Counted from the first letter of the stretch, positions 46,102 to 55,001 are shown. The stretch: DNA of 64,000 nucleotides from Thiothrix eikelboomii (GCF_900167255.1 NZ_FUYB01000009.1:54720-118719), one strand, 5' to 3'. Numbers and translations are program-made. The notes: generated from the letters alone by a model not told the origin.

Positions 46102-46368
46102 ATGACCGCAATCATTTTTTTACTTTGTTTTGTATTGATGTTGTTGTCGTTGTGGCTGTTTGCCAGTGGCACCGACTACCACCGCTGGTTTTATCTAGGG
46201 CATGGTTTCGTGCTCGCAGTGATTGGGATTGGCAGTATTTTAGGCATGATGCAAATGCAAGTGCTTGGCGGATTGGGGATGGCCGTCATGGTTGCGTGCC
46301 AGATCGTTGCTCGCTTCTGCATTGAGTATTTTGAGCAGCGGGTGCTGACTCAAATTGATGTGTACTAA
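46102..46368 (+). CDS. Small membrane protein, possible holin
   Basis: An 88-residue protein with three hydrophobic stretches (IIFLLCFVLMLLSLWLFA, LGHGFVLAVIGIGSILGM, GGLGMAVMVACQIVARF) and a charged C-terminus. Placement between terminase and head completion is unusual for P2 but small size and membrane segments fit a holin. The endolysin is on the other strand 7 kb away. The holin role is inference. Confidence 0.6.
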   Translation: MTAIIFLLCFVLMLLSLWLFASGTDYHRWFYLGHGFVLAVIGIGSILGMMQMQVLGGLGMAVMVACQIVARFCIEYFEQRVLTQIDVY

Positions 46369-46370
46369 TT

Positions 46371-46538
46371 ATGCAAGACATTGTAGCCGCCGCAGACGGC
46401 ATCGAACGCTTAGGGATTGTCGGTATTTTGGCGGGGATTTGCATTGTTGAAGCGCTGATCATTTTGAAACAATGGAAAGCGTGGATGGCTTGCCAGAAAA
46501 CGCTGCTTCGCGCTGTGCAGGGTAAGGACATCGAATGA
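46371..46538 (+). CDS. Small single-span membrane protein, possible second holin or spanin part
   Basis: A 55-residue frame with one hydrophobic helix (LGIVGILAGICIVEALIIL) and a basic tail. It begins 2 nt after the previous gene and overlaps gpL as ATGA, so it is almost certainly translated. It may act with the previous membrane protein in lysis. Confidence 0.6.
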   Translation: MQDIVAAADGIERLGIVGILAGICIVEALIILKQWKAWMACQKTLLRAVQGKDIE

Positions 46539-47011
46539 GCCTTCCTTCGTTTATTGCCAACACTCCAGCAATCATACAGCACCCGATTATAAATAACGGT
46601 TTTTGGCCAGATGTAAGCGTGCAAGAGTTTGAAAAAGCCTATCGCATTGACGAGAGTTTTGACGCTACTAAGCGGTTGGCACGTTTAGAGCAAGCACTGC
46701 GACTCACCAATGCTGAGTTGCACCAGCAGTTTTGCGCATGGTCACGCATGGGCTATGCGACGCTGGAGGATGTGCCGCAAGAAGAACAGGGCGATAAGAA
46801 AGTTTTAATTGAAAGCTATAAAACGGCAGTCTTTGCCAAGGCGATGGAGCTGATGAGCAATCGCTATCGTGCTACCGATACCACGATGCACGCTCTACCG
46901 CGTGCGGAAGCTCAGGAAAAAGTGGCGGATCAATACCTCATCGAATACCGCGAAGCGATTTTGATGTTGGCTTATCCCCAAGGTAGTTTCTCGTCCGTGG
47001 AGTTGATTTGA
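46535..47011 (+). CDS. Head completion/stabilisation protein (P2 gpL family)
   Basis: A 158-residue protein: IINNGFWPDVSVQEFEKAYRIDES, RLARLEQALRLTNAELHQQF and NRYRATDTTMHALPRAEAQE are gpL hallmarks. It binds the portal to complete filled heads before tail joining. Overlaps its neighbours by 4 nt on both sides. Confidence 0.88.
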   Translation: MSLPSFIANTPAIIQHPIINNGFWPDVSVQEFEKAYRIDESFDATKRLARLEQALRLTNAELHQQFCAWSRMGYATLEDVPQEEQGDKKVLIESYKTAVFAKAMELMSNRYRATDTTMHALPRAEAQEKVADQYLIEYREAILMLAYPQGSFSSVELI

Positions 47012-47415
47012 TGCAAGTACGCCTACAGCGACTCAAACAATTTTTAATCGAAACTGGTCTGGCTGCAGAACAGTTTCGTTTGGATATTGAGGGCGGGGAT
47101 GCTGATTGCTCTTTTGACGAAATCGAGGCGTCTGTGCAGGACAACAGCACCCAGCCGATCACCTACACATTGGCAGAACCTGACCTGCAGTTTTATATGA
47201 CACTCAGTTATCAGTTGAGTATTTATGTCGCTGGTTATGCGGGCGAAGTTGCGGATTTACTCCGCAAAGTCGGTTGGTGGCTACACAGCGAAGGGCAGCG
47301 AAAAAGACTGCGCTTCATGGCTGAACTCAATAATAACGAAACCGTCGATTTGATGATCGACCTAGAAATTATTGAAATTAACAAAAACAACGGCGGGGAG
47401 ATTGTCACATGCTAA
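47008..47415 (+). CDS. Tail completion protein (P2 gpR family)
   Basis: A 135-residue protein with the gpR-like ending of strands and KRLRFMAELNNNETVDLMIDLEI. With gpS it finishes the tail so that it can join the head. Overlaps gpL and gpS. Confidence 0.82.
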   Translation: MMQVRLQRLKQFLIETGLAAEQFRLDIEGGDADCSFDEIEASVQDNSTQPITYTLAEPDLQFYMTLSYQLSIYVAGYAGEVADLLRKVGWWLHSEGQRKRLRFMAELNNNETVDLMIDLEIIEINKNNGGEIVTC

Positions 47416-47987
47416 TGGCAGGCAATAATCAACTCCCTGAAGCACTTGCGCTTTTATACCGCAATGCAGGGCCAGTGACTCGCCGCCGCGCTCTGAAAAA
47501 AGCCTCTGTGTTTTTACAAGCCGAAAATAAAAAACGAATTAAAGCCAACGTCGAGCCAGATGGGTCGCCGATGGCAGCACGTTTGCCGTTTACGAAGCAA
47601 GGCGTTCGCCGCTTTGCCTATACCAATGGACAGAAGCAGCGCAGCATTCGCACGGTGATCAATGGTCGTGAAAATGGCCGTTATTTTGAAGGTTTTGATC
47701 AAAAAACTAAAAGCATTCGCCGTTTTCGCTTAGATCGGATGCGTGAAGCGAAGCCCACCAAAAAAAGCCTACGCATGTTTCCGCAATTTTGGAAATTTGT
47801 GGAGCGGCGGTCAGCGGGCAATGAGGAAGTGGGCTTTTACGAGCATAAAGCCACCCGTGCCCGTGAATATCAAAACGGGGCAGGTTATGTGCCGCGTGAA
47901 TTATTGGGCATCAGTGCAGCGGATGTTGAATCAATCAAGCGCATTTTGCTGGACGCACTCACCGAAAACACAGGAAGGCGCCGATGA
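47409..47987 (+). CDS. Tail completion/virion morphogenesis protein (P2 gpS family)
   Basis: A 192-residue basic protein with FLQAENKKRIKANVEPDGSPMAARLP, the usual gpS start, and REYQNGAGYVPRELLGISAADVESI near the end. It acts with gpR in tail completion. ATGA overlap with the next gene. Confidence 0.87.
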   Translation: MLMAGNNQLPEALALLYRNAGPVTRRRALKKASVFLQAENKKRIKANVEPDGSPMAARLPFTKQGVRRFAYTNGQKQRSIRTVINGRENGRYFEGFDQKTKSIRRFRLDRMREAKPTKKSLRMFPQFWKFVERRSAGNEEVGFYEHKATRAREYQNGAGYVPRELLGISAADVESIKRILLDALTENTGRRR

Positions 47988-48298
47988 ACACCAAAAGCCT
48001 TTACACACTCGCCGATCTCAGCCGCATGGTCAACGCCACACACCGGTTTGGCTCGATCAAAACCGTAGCAGCTACTAGTGCCACTGCACTAGTCCAAGCC
48101 GCATCTGGCACATTTGAGACACCTAACTTGCCAGTGATTAATCGGCCTTTGGGAGCCACGATTGAGGAAAAATGCCTATTGATTGCACCGCAAGGCAAGC
48201 CGGAGCAGGGTGTGTTGGTGTGTTTGGGACGTGATCCGAAATTTCGTTTGGTCATAGAACATTTAGAGCGCCGTATCGACGCGCTGAAGCAAGCGTAA
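47984..48298 (+). CDS. Short baseplate spike-like protein (gpV N-terminal OB-fold)
   Basis: A 104-residue protein in the place of P2 gene V. LYTLADLSRMVNATHRFGSI and GATIEEKCLLIAPQGKPEQGVLVCLG resemble the start and OB-fold core of gpV. The triple beta-helix and the HxH iron-binding tip of gpV, normally another ~100 residues, are missing. So this may be a shortened hub, with the tip supplied by another protein. The gene overlaps its neighbours as ATGA and TAATG. Confidence 0.6.
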   Translation: MNTKSLYTLADLSRMVNATHRFGSIKTVAATSATALVQAASGTFETPNLPVINRPLGATIEEKCLLIAPQGKPEQGVLVCLGRDPKFRLVIEHLERRIDALKQA

Positions 48299-48498
48299 TG
48301 CGTGTCATCGTGAAAAATTTAGGTCTTGCAGCCTACATCAAGCTGCATGGCGGACAAATCGTTGGCTCAACGGCACACACCGTGACCTTTGAGAGCGATA
48401 CGACAGGTCAGGAGTGGCGGACAGCCTACGCAAACAGTGATTTTTCTCGCTTCAACAGCGAGTTGATCAATCTGCAAAAACTAAAAAAAGGTGAATAA
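48298..48498 (+). CDS. Small DUF5659-like phage protein
   Basis: A 66-residue protein, VKNLGLAAYIKLHGGQIVGS, HTVTFESDTTGQEW and YANSDFSRFNSELINLQKLK. The pattern strand-helix-strand with a trailing helix fits DUF5659, a small phage protein family without known role. TAATG coupling to the spike-like gene. Confidence 0.65.
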   Translation: MRVIVKNLGLAAYIKLHGGQIVGSTAHTVTFESDTTGQEWRTAYANSDFSRFNSELINLQKLKKGE

Positions 48499-48500
48499 TA

Positions 48501-48962
48501 ATGGCATTAACTACTGCCCAATTGCGTGACAATTTAATCTCCCAACAACAAGCCGAAGCCGCAAATTTAATCGCGTTGATGGAATCAGTCGTTGATGGGC
48601 GATTGAATGTCGTCAACGTTGATATGACCGCCTTGGCTGCTAAAATTTCCGCAGTCAATGAGTTGCTTGACGGCGACGAAACAACCGAAGGCTTTCAAGC
48701 GTTTCAATCTTTAGTGGCTCGCGTTTTAGCACTAGAAACCTCCAGCTCTGAACACGCTTTGCTGATCGGCGGCCTGCGCAGCGATTTAGATGCCTTGGGC
48801 GTGCGTGTCACGAACATTGAAGCGGCGATCCAAGAGTTTCCGACTCGTGACGAATTGAAAGCGTCTCATGAGCAAAGTGCTCAGGCGTTTATTAATCGCT
48901 TATGGGTAGGTCGCACACGTCCGGCAGGCTTGCCGAACGCTGACGGCACTAGTAGCGTTTAA
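48501..48962 (+). CDS. Coiled-coil phage structural protein
   Basis: A 153-residue, helical protein with heptad-like repeats (LALETSSSEHALLIGGLRSDL, ALGVRVTNIEAAIQEF) and a C-terminal ALIGN-like polar end (AGLPNADGTSS). It may trimerise and act as a neck, spike or fibre part. It lies where P2 has nothing between V and W. No family recognised. Confidence 0.6.
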   Translation: MALTTAQLRDNLISQQQAEAANLIALMESVVDGRLNVVNVDMTALAAKISAVNELLDGDETTEGFQAFQSLVARVLALETSSSEHALLIGGLRSDLDALGVRVTNIEAAIQEFPTRDELKASHEQSAQAFINRLWVGRTRPAGLPNADGTSSV

Positions 48963-48973
48963 GGGCTAACGGC

Positions 48974-49552
48974 ATGAGCGCAACGATGGACGTGACCGCA
49001 ATGGCACAGGCATACGCAGCGATGGCCGCTAATCTGTCAGAGTATGCCGTGCAAGTGACTGGCGGTGACTCCAAAGCGCTCACGCTGATCAATAACAAAC
49101 TCGACGTATTGATCAGTAGCCAACCGGCCGCAAAAAACACCAGTACTCGGCTCGTGCAGTCGAGTACTGGATCTAATGCGCCTCAACAGTTGCAAATTTT
49201 ACGCACGCAGCGCTATGGTATGCACGCACAAACAGGCCGTCTTTTGAGCGGGATTGAACATCTCAAACAGTCGATTGCTGACATTCTCTGTACCCTCATC
49301 GGCTCAAGAGTCATGCGCCGAGACTATGGCAGTCGCTTGTTTGAGTTGCTCGACAAACCATTAAACCCAAGCACCATTTTGCAATGGACAGCCGCTGTTG
49401 CCGACGCTTTGGGGCGCTGGGAACCACGCTTTAAACTACAACAAGTCAAACCCACTATTCGTAGCAAAGCCGAAGGCTTGCAGGGTAAGTGGGTGCTGGA
49501 GTTGCAGGGCGATTACCTTGGCTATAATGTCGCGGTGGGGGTCGCACTATGA
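48974..49552 (+). CDS. Baseplate wedge protein (P2 gpW/T4 gp25 family) with N-terminal extension
   Basis: The C-terminal 110 residues are a gp25-like domain: HLKQSIADILCTLIGSRVMRRDYGSRLFELLDKPLNP and then WEPRFKLQQVKP. About 80 extra residues at the N-terminus (AAMAANLSEYAVQVTGGDSKAL) are absent from P2 gpW. It joins baseplate wedges to the tail. ATGA overlap with gpJ. Confidence 0.87.
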   Translation: MSATMDVTAMAQAYAAMAANLSEYAVQVTGGDSKALTLINNKLDVLISSQPAAKNTSTRLVQSSTGSNAPQQLQILRTQRYGMHAQTGRLLSGIEHLKQSIADILCTLIGSRVMRRDYGSRLFELLDKPLNPSTILQWTAAVADALGRWEPRFKLQQVKPTIRSKAEGLQGKWVLELQGDYLGYNVAVGVAL

Positions 49553-50535
49553 TCGACCAACCGTATCACGACAAAGATTTAAGTCAGCTCCCACCGCCAG
49601 AAGTGTTGGCAGCATTGAACTATGATGTGCTGTTGAATGAGCGTAAACAGACGCTAAATGGCCTGCATCCGCTGGTGTTTGTCGATGGGCAGCCGGTTTT
49701 AAAGCAAGCCACGCTCATCCAAACCGATACAGAAAGTTATTGGAAAATCCCGTTTGACCAAGAAGCAGGGCTGTATTATCTCGACCTGCCATCCGACCCC
49801 GCGACCCGACTGGTGGAAGCGGATGCGTATCGTGAATTATTGCTGCATCATCGCGTGAATCAAGTTGCCAAAGACTTGCTGATTGCCTATGCGACCGGAG
49901 CAAATTTAGATCACTTGGCCGCCAATTATGGCGTATCGCGCTTGGTGATTAGCCCAGCGACTAGCACAACCAAGGCCGTTTTAGAGTCTGATGCGGCCTT
50001 GCGCAAGCGCACACTGTTAGCGATTGAAAATTACGCCCGTGGTGGCAGCATGGGTTGGTATTTGTTTAATACCCTGTCAGCCTCCGGCCTAGTCAAGGAT
50101 GCGGCGGTAATCTCGCCGAATCCCTGTGAAATTGTGATCAGTGTCCTCTCCCAAGAGGGCGATGGCACGGCCACGCCAGAGCTATTGGCGACCGTTGAAG
50201 CCTACCTCCACAGCCGCTATACCCGCGTATTAGGGGATTTAGTCACGGTTCAATCGGCGGAGGTGCTGCATTACAGCCTCGCTGCTGATGTCGTTTATTA
50301 CCCGGGGCCGTCGTCCGCTTCAGTGAAAATCGCTATCGAAACCGCATGGCTCAAGTACCGCAGCCAGTCCGAACGGATTGGCCACGGTGTGCATCGGTCC
50401 GCGATTGATGCCGCTTTACATCAACCGGGGGTTTATCGTGCTACGATTCAATCACCGGCTGAGCTGCCTTTAGCAGTTGGTGCCATGCAAGCACCTTACT
50501 GTGACTCTTTTGTTTTGACAGAGGCCAAAGTATGA
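49549..50535 (+). CDS. Baseplate assembly protein (P2 gpJ family)
   Basis: A 328-residue baseplate J protein: LRKRTLLAIENYARGGSMGWYLFNTLSASG and VKDAAVISPNPCEIVISVLSQEGDGTATPELLATVEAYL are family markers, and RIGHGVHRSAIDAALHQPGVY follows. It forms the wedge ring around the spike. Overlaps gpW and gpI by 4 nt. Confidence 0.92.
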   Translation: MIDQPYHDKDLSQLPPPEVLAALNYDVLLNERKQTLNGLHPLVFVDGQPVLKQATLIQTDTESYWKIPFDQEAGLYYLDLPSDPATRLVEADAYRELLLHHRVNQVAKDLLIAYATGANLDHLAANYGVSRLVISPATSTTKAVLESDAALRKRTLLAIENYARGGSMGWYLFNTLSASGLVKDAAVISPNPCEIVISVLSQEGDGTATPELLATVEAYLHSRYTRVLGDLVTVQSAEVLHYSLAADVVYYPGPSSASVKIAIETAWLKYRSQSERIGHGVHRSAIDAALHQPGVYRATIQSPAELPLAVGAMQAPYCDSFVLTEAKV

Positions 50536-51293
50536 GCTGCGAATTTAAGACTCTGCTGCCACAGCCAACGACAGTTGAATTAGCACTTGAAGAGGAAATG
50601 GCGCAAAAGTATTGCCGCCTTTCGCCCGATATCATTAAAGCCTTGCATGACCCGTGGGCCTGTCCACTGGAATTTCTGCCTTGGTTGGCTTATGCCTACT
50701 CTGTTGATACGTGGAATGATGGCTGGCCGGAAGCGACCAAGCGGTCGGTCGTCGCGAATAGTATTGCGGTACATACCCACAAGGGCACACGCGGTGGGGT
50801 CGAAGATGCACTTGCTGCTTTGGGCGTTGAAGTCACTATTGACGAGTGGTGGCAGCAAGTGCCCCAGGGCGAACGTGGCACGATGCGCCTGACGCTGAGC
50901 GTGCAAACGGTGCTCGATCCAAGCGCTGATATCTTGATTAGCGAAACGGTACTTGCCGACATTATCGACCAGATGAATCATACCAAGCGTGCCAGCATCC
51001 ATTTTGATTTTAGATTGCTGGTGGAAACCACTGCGCCGACGGGCCTGGCGCTGGCGAGTAGCGGCCAACTCACTACGCATCAGCAACTAGAAGCCGCACC
51101 AGTGCGACTCGTGGCTCATGCGTCAAGGCCGCTGGGCTTTGCCTTAGTCAGTAGCTGTCAGCTGACAACTCATCAACAGTTAGAAACTGCTCCAGTGCGA
51201 CTCGCTGCCAAAAATTCTGTGCCCGCTGGCTTGGCACTCGCCGCCAGTGGGCAACTCACTACGCATTGTCAATTGGAGGTATCCATTGCCTAA
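50532..51293 (+). CDS. Tail protein I (P2 gpI family) with repeated C-terminal tail
   Basis: A 253-residue protein. The first ~165 residues are a normal gpI (CPLEFLPWLAYAYSVDTWNDGWPE, SIAVHTHKGTRGGVEDALAALGVEV). The last ~88 residues are three copies of a ~31-residue unit, GLALASSGQLTTHQQLEAAP being the most regular. The tail is not in P2 gpI and may contact the variable fibre. The stop overlaps the next gene's TTG start. Confidence 0.88.
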   Translation: MSCEFKTLLPQPTTVELALEEEMAQKYCRLSPDIIKALHDPWACPLEFLPWLAYAYSVDTWNDGWPEATKRSVVANSIAVHTHKGTRGGVEDALAALGVEVTIDEWWQQVPQGERGTMRLTLSVQTVLDPSADILISETVLADIIDQMNHTKRASIHFDFRLLVETTAPTGLALASSGQLTTHQQLEAAPVRLVAHASRPLGFALVSSCQLTTHQQLETAPVRLAAKNSVPAGLALAASGQLTTHCQLEVSIA

Positions 51294-51861
51294 TCCACTG
51301 TCCATTGTTGCTTACCCGACCGTATCGGGGATGCAACGCGCACTGAGCCTCAATGCAGGCATGGCCTTGCAGGTCAAGTACATTGCCGTGGGGTCTGGTT
51401 TGCAGGCGCTGCAATTTGACGACGGCGGTCGTGCCATGACCGACACACTCAAAAATTTAATCGGCTATGTGGAAGTCGCCGCTGCGAATAAAGTGACTCC
51501 GTATCAGTGGCAAATGACCGTCAATTTGGCGGGCTTGAATGCTAATGAATGGCGCTTGTCCGAATTTGCGCTGTGTGATGCCGATCATAACGTCATTGCC
51601 ATTTACGGCAGTGCGACCCAAGCGATTTATCCGGTAACTCCTTATGTGACGGATGCGTTGCTGTCGGTTAATTTGTTGCTGGCGGCATTTCCGGCGAATT
51701 CGATCACTATTGAGCATCATAATCAGCCACTGGAGTTGTTCAATTATCAACTCGTGGCTCATGTACATAACGCAATCGGGCAATTTTCACTTACACAAAC
51801 CCGCCTAATCCACGAATTTCGGCAGCTAACACAACCGATCAAAACAGGAGTTAGTGTATGA
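51286..51861 (+). CDS. Tail-fibre/collar protein (P2 gpH N-terminal type)
   Basis: A 191-residue protein equal to the base of a fibre: MQRALSLNAGMALQVKYIAVGSG, PYQWQMTVNLAGLNANEWRLSEFAL and LLLAAFPANSITIEHHNQPLEL are the phage tail-collar pattern. I put the start at TTG 51286, where GGAGG lies 8 nt upstream and the gene overlaps gpI by 8 nt; the ATG at 51247 would overlap gpI by 47 nt and lacks a site. The distal part of the fibre is in the next gene. Confidence 0.8.
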   Translation: MPNPLSIVAYPTVSGMQRALSLNAGMALQVKYIAVGSGLQALQFDDGGRAMTDTLKNLIGYVEVAAANKVTPYQWQMTVNLAGLNANEWRLSEFALCDADHNVIAIYGSATQAIYPVTPYVTDALLSVNLLLAAFPANSITIEHHNQPLELFNYQLVAHVHNAIGQFSLTQTRLIHEFRQLTQPIKTGVSV

Positions 51862-52724
51862 CGATGACACTACAACAGCAGTTGCAACAAGGTATACAAA
51901 CACACCTTGATGCTGCTGCATTCTTCCAAGAACAAGGAGCATTGATCCAATCTGACAGAGCAAAATTGGCGACAGATGTGGCGGCGGCAGGCCAGCAACT
52001 GTTAGACAAAGTAGCTCCCACTTTGGGCGAGGTGCTGATCTATGTGGATGGCAAAGCGGCGGCAGGTGGCAATGGCTCGAGTCAATCACCGTACTCATCA
52101 TTGGATGAGGCACTTGATAAAGTACCGGCGGCTCGCCCCACTGTCATCTATCTAAGAGGGGACAACACCTATACGCTTAACCCCGGTGCACAACAAACAA
52201 AATGGCTGTATTGGAAAAGCCCAAACGTACGAATCGAACACCGGGGCGGCACTGCAAAACCGATCATCGTTGTGCCCCATTTTGAATCGTCAGATGGGTA
52301 TGCTTACCCTACGTTATGCATACATTCGTCGGGATTGGCATACATCCATTTTTATGCCGTTACGCTGGAGTTAAAACCGTCCCTGAACAATAAACCTAGT
52401 GTCGGTTATCACTCGTGTTTTCTATACCCGTGGTGGGGTAGCTCATTGTCTTGTGCATTTTCTCATGGAAAATTGATCATCCCATCTAACATGGCGCTTA
52501 TATCGCCCTATGTGCTAGCGATGTCTATCAGCTTGATGTTTTACGGCCTCGAGTTGTTGGGCGGCGGCAACATCGTTTATACCCATTACCAGCCATTGAT
52601 CACGATTTTTAACTATGCCGGATCATTAGCGACAGATACGTACATCCTGAGCCAAAAATGGAGTAACGCGAGCCACTTATTGACCAACTACACCGGTGCT
52701 CAGCTAGCTCGGGTTGTCGCATAA
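51858..52724 (+). CDS. Variable tail spike/fibre protein
   Basis: A 288-residue protein. The N-terminal 55 residues are a helical connector (LQQQLQQGIQTHLDAAAFF), followed by VDGKAAAGGNGSSQSPYSSLDEAL, which begins many beta-helix spikes, and a beta-rich body without close family. It probably binds the host surface polysaccharide. Base composition is more AT-rich than the neighbours in its second half, as expected for a swapped receptor-binding module. Overlaps the fibre-base gene by 4 nt. Confidence 0.72.
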   Translation: MTMTLQQQLQQGIQTHLDAAAFFQEQGALIQSDRAKLATDVAAAGQQLLDKVAPTLGEVLIYVDGKAAAGGNGSSQSPYSSLDEALDKVPAARPTVIYLRGDNTYTLNPGAQQTKWLYWKSPNVRIEHRGGTAKPIIVVPHFESSDGYAYPTLCIHSSGLAYIHFYAVTLELKPSLNNKPSVGYHSCFLYPWWGSSLSCAFSHGKLIIPSNMALISPYVLAMSISLMFYGLELLGGGNIVYTHYQPLITIFNYAGSLATDTYILSQKWSNASHLLTNYTGAQLARVVA

Positions 52725-52737
52725 CGAGGACACAACG

Positions 52738-53235
52738 ATGGATAATCAAATTTTAACAGTAGTGCATGCCGGGTTTGAGGTCAGCGGGACGGCGGCCTAT
52801 TTGGCAGAGAGGGGGGTGCCAGTCCAGCAGATTGCGGAGCAGGCGTTAACGCAGGCTCGGCAAGCGGCGTTGGAGCGCATCAGACAGCAACATGCACAAG
52901 CGTTGCAACAGTTATCCGGTGATGCGACAGGGGAGGAGCGCGACACGTGGCCGGTGCAGCTGCAGGCGGCACTGGCGTATACAGCAGGCACAGCCAGCGA
53001 TAGCCAGCACGCCATGATTGCAGCGATGTTGGTAAAGGACGAAACGCCTCCTATTTGGGCGGCCAAAGTACTGGCGAAAAACGCGGCGAGGCAGCAATTG
53101 ATAGGCGTTGCGCAAGGTATCAAACGTCGTGCCGAAAAAGCGATTGAGGTCGCAGCGGATAGCACCGCCATTGATACGGCATTGGCATTAGCCAAAGAAG
53201 AGGCGATGGCTGCTATGCGGCAGTTTACTCAGTAA
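52738..53235 (+). CDS. Tail-fibre assembly-type protein
   Basis: A 165-residue Ala/Gln-rich helical protein (AEQALTQARQAALERIRQQHAQAL, KVLAKNAARQQLIGVAQGIKRRAEKAIE). It takes the place of P2 gene G, the fibre chaperone, and resembles DUF4376-type proteins found after fibres. ATG at 52738 has CGAGG upstream; an in-frame ATG at 52714 overlaps the spike gene. Function inferred from position. Confidence 0.6.
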   Translation: MDNQILTVVHAGFEVSGTAAYLAERGVPVQQIAEQALTQARQAALERIRQQHAQALQQLSGDATGEERDTWPVQLQAALAYTAGTASDSQHAMIAAMLVKDETPPIWAAKVLAKNAARQQLIGVAQGIKRRAEKAIEVAADSTAIDTALALAKEEAMAAMRQFTQ

Positions 53236-53246
53236 TACAAAACCAC

Positions 53247-53260
53247 CCGACGTGAGTCGG
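53247..53260 (+). promoter_or_regulatory. Late-gene hairpin element (sheath)
   Basis: CCGAC-GTGA-GTCGG, 24 nt before the sheath ATG. The sheath has its own strong site AAGGAGG, so this copy does not carry the ribosome site. Confidence 0.65.
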
Positions 53261-53284
53261 TATTATCCAAACTAAGGAGGCATT

Positions 53285-54427
53285 ATGCCAAGCAATTTTT
53301 ACCACGGGCCGAGTATTTTGCAGTCGCAAGATGCCGCGCCAACCGCGATTACTCCCGCATCCACGCCCATTGGATTGATTGCCACGGCGGAGGATGCTGA
53401 TGCTCAGTTTTACCCATTAAATACCCCGGTGCTGCTCAGTGACCGTAGTAGCATGGATAAAGCAGGCACAAACGGCACGTTAAGCGGTGCACTGGCCGCG
53501 ATTTATGATCAAGGCATTAACCCGCAAATCGTCGTAGTTCGTGTCCCAAGCTCATCGGATGCTGCTGAGCAGGCGGCACATGTGGCAGCGGGTACGCTGG
53601 CGATGACGGCCAGCCAAAGCCTATTTGAAGTCACGCCCGAAATATTGGGTGCTCCTGGCTTGGATGCGGAATCAGTCGCAGTAACGGCACTACAAAATCT
53701 GGCGGATCGGGTCGGTGGCTTTGCGTATGTTGGGGCAAAAGGCTCAACACGCGCGGAAGTCGTTGCCGTGCGCCAGCTCTACAATCATCGGCGCATGATG
53801 TTGATTTGGCCGGAGTTTGAACGCGGTGAAAACACCGTGCAGGCGGTCGCGGTCGCTTTGGGCTTGCGCTCAAAAATTGATGCCAATGCGTCCATCGGCG
53901 GTCGGGCGAAAACGCTCTCCAATGTGCCGCTCGCCGATGACTTTGTAGCCACCGTGCCGCCGCTGACCATCAGTCAAGCTGTGGATTATTTCGGCGCTGA
54001 TAGCGATGGTAATTATCTCAATGCCATGCATGTGACTACGTTGCGGCGCGAAAATGGCCTACGCTTTTTCGGCAACCGCACTTGTTCCAACGAGCTGATG
54101 TGGCAGTACGAATCGGCGGTACGCATGACCGACCACATCGCAAAAATCATTCAACGCCATGAATTTGCTGCCACTGACGGCCTAATCAGTCAGCAATTAC
54201 TTGATCATCGGATTGAGATGATCCAATTCGAGCTGGACACACTAGTTCGCCAAGGCTGGCTACTGAAAGGCGCACGTGTGATCAAGCATCCGACCAAAAA
54301 CAGTGTGGATGAAATCCGCGAAGGGGCGACGTGGCTGTATGCCGACTTTACGGTGCCGCCGCCGAATGAGCAGCCGGGCATTGTCCTACGCATCACCCAT
54401 GACTACTTGCTCAACGTATTGGGCTAA
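53285..54427 (+). CDS. Tail sheath protein (P2 gpFI family)
   Basis: A 380-residue contractile sheath. It starts with FYHGPSILQSQDAAPTAITPAS, has the P2 FI core AGAATPIGLIATAEDADAQ-like segment (TPIGLIATAEDADAQFYPL), DKAGTNGTLSGALAAIYDQGINPQIV, and GLRFFGNRTCSNELMWQYESAVRM near the end. Strong ribosome site AAGGAGG indicates high expression. Confidence 0.93.
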   Translation: MPSNFYHGPSILQSQDAAPTAITPASTPIGLIATAEDADAQFYPLNTPVLLSDRSSMDKAGTNGTLSGALAAIYDQGINPQIVVVRVPSSSDAAEQAAHVAAGTLAMTASQSLFEVTPEILGAPGLDAESVAVTALQNLADRVGGFAYVGAKGSTRAEVVAVRQLYNHRRMMLIWPEFERGENTVQAVAVALGLRSKIDANASIGGRAKTLSNVPLADDFVATVPPLTISQAVDYFGADSDGNYLNAMHVTTLRRENGLRFFGNRTCSNELMWQYESAVRMTDHIAKIIQRHEFAATDGLISQQLLDHRIEMIQFELDTLVRQGWLLKGARVIKHPTKNSVDEIREGATWLYADFTVPPPNEQPGIVLRITHDYLLNVLG

Positions 54428-54438
54428 GGGAGATCAAA

Positions 54439-54930
54439 ATGGCAGTACAAATCCCAGAAATTTTACAAAACATGAAGCTGTACGAAAACGGTACAGAATT
54501 TATTGGATTGGTCGATATTGGCTTACCGCAGCTCAAGCGCAAAACCGAAACGAAGCAGTATGCGGGTATGGGCGCACCGGCCAAATTCCCCACCGGCAGT
54601 TTAGATGCGCCGCTCGACATCACCATTAGCGCCGCCGAACTACGCACTTCGGTGCTCGCGGGTTTTACCAAGCAGTGCGACGGTTTTCGCACGCTTAATC
54701 TGCGCCAGATTTATAAAAACATGGCGAACTGCGCAAGCGGCAAGCACAACATTGTCGCCGTGGGCTTCTTTGAGCAAGTCGATTTAGGCTCAGTGAAAAT
54801 GGGTGAGGATACACAGCGCAAATATACCTTCACTTGCCACAAATTCCGCTATGAGATCAATGGCGTGGTGGTGTTTGAGCACAATGTGATGGATGTGCAA
54901 GACGACAGTGACCGCCAATTCTTAGGCTAA
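54439..54930 (+). CDS. Major tail tube protein (P2 gpFII family)
   Basis: A 163-residue inner-tube protein: IPEILQNMKLYENGTEFIGLVDI, LPQLKRKTETKQYAGMGAPAKFP and KYTFTCHKFRYEINGVVVFEHN are FII markers. It follows the sheath by 11 bp and precedes a terminator. Confidence 0.93.
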   Translation: MAVQIPEILQNMKLYENGTEFIGLVDIGLPQLKRKTETKQYAGMGAPAKFPTGSLDAPLDITISAAELRTSVLAGFTKQCDGFRTLNLRQIYKNMANCASGKHNIVAVGFFEQVDLGSVKMGEDTQRKYTFTCHKFRYEINGVVVFEHNVMDVQDDSDRQFLG

Positions 54931-54974
54931 GTTTGCAACCGGCGGCACAGCGTATGCCGCCCACTTTGAAGTTC

Positions 54975-55001
54975 GGCTCATCTAAAGGTGAGCCGCTTTT
55001 T
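54975..55001 (+). terminator. Terminator after the tail tube gene
   Basis: GGCTCA pairs with TGAGCC around an 8-nt loop, followed by GCTTTTT. It could reduce expression of the downstream assembly genes compared with sheath and tube. Confidence 0.7.

Noticed and set aside
48501..48962. Complete gpV spike tip
   Set aside because: It has heptad repeats but no HxH tip or triple beta-helix pattern, so I call it only a coiled-coil protein.
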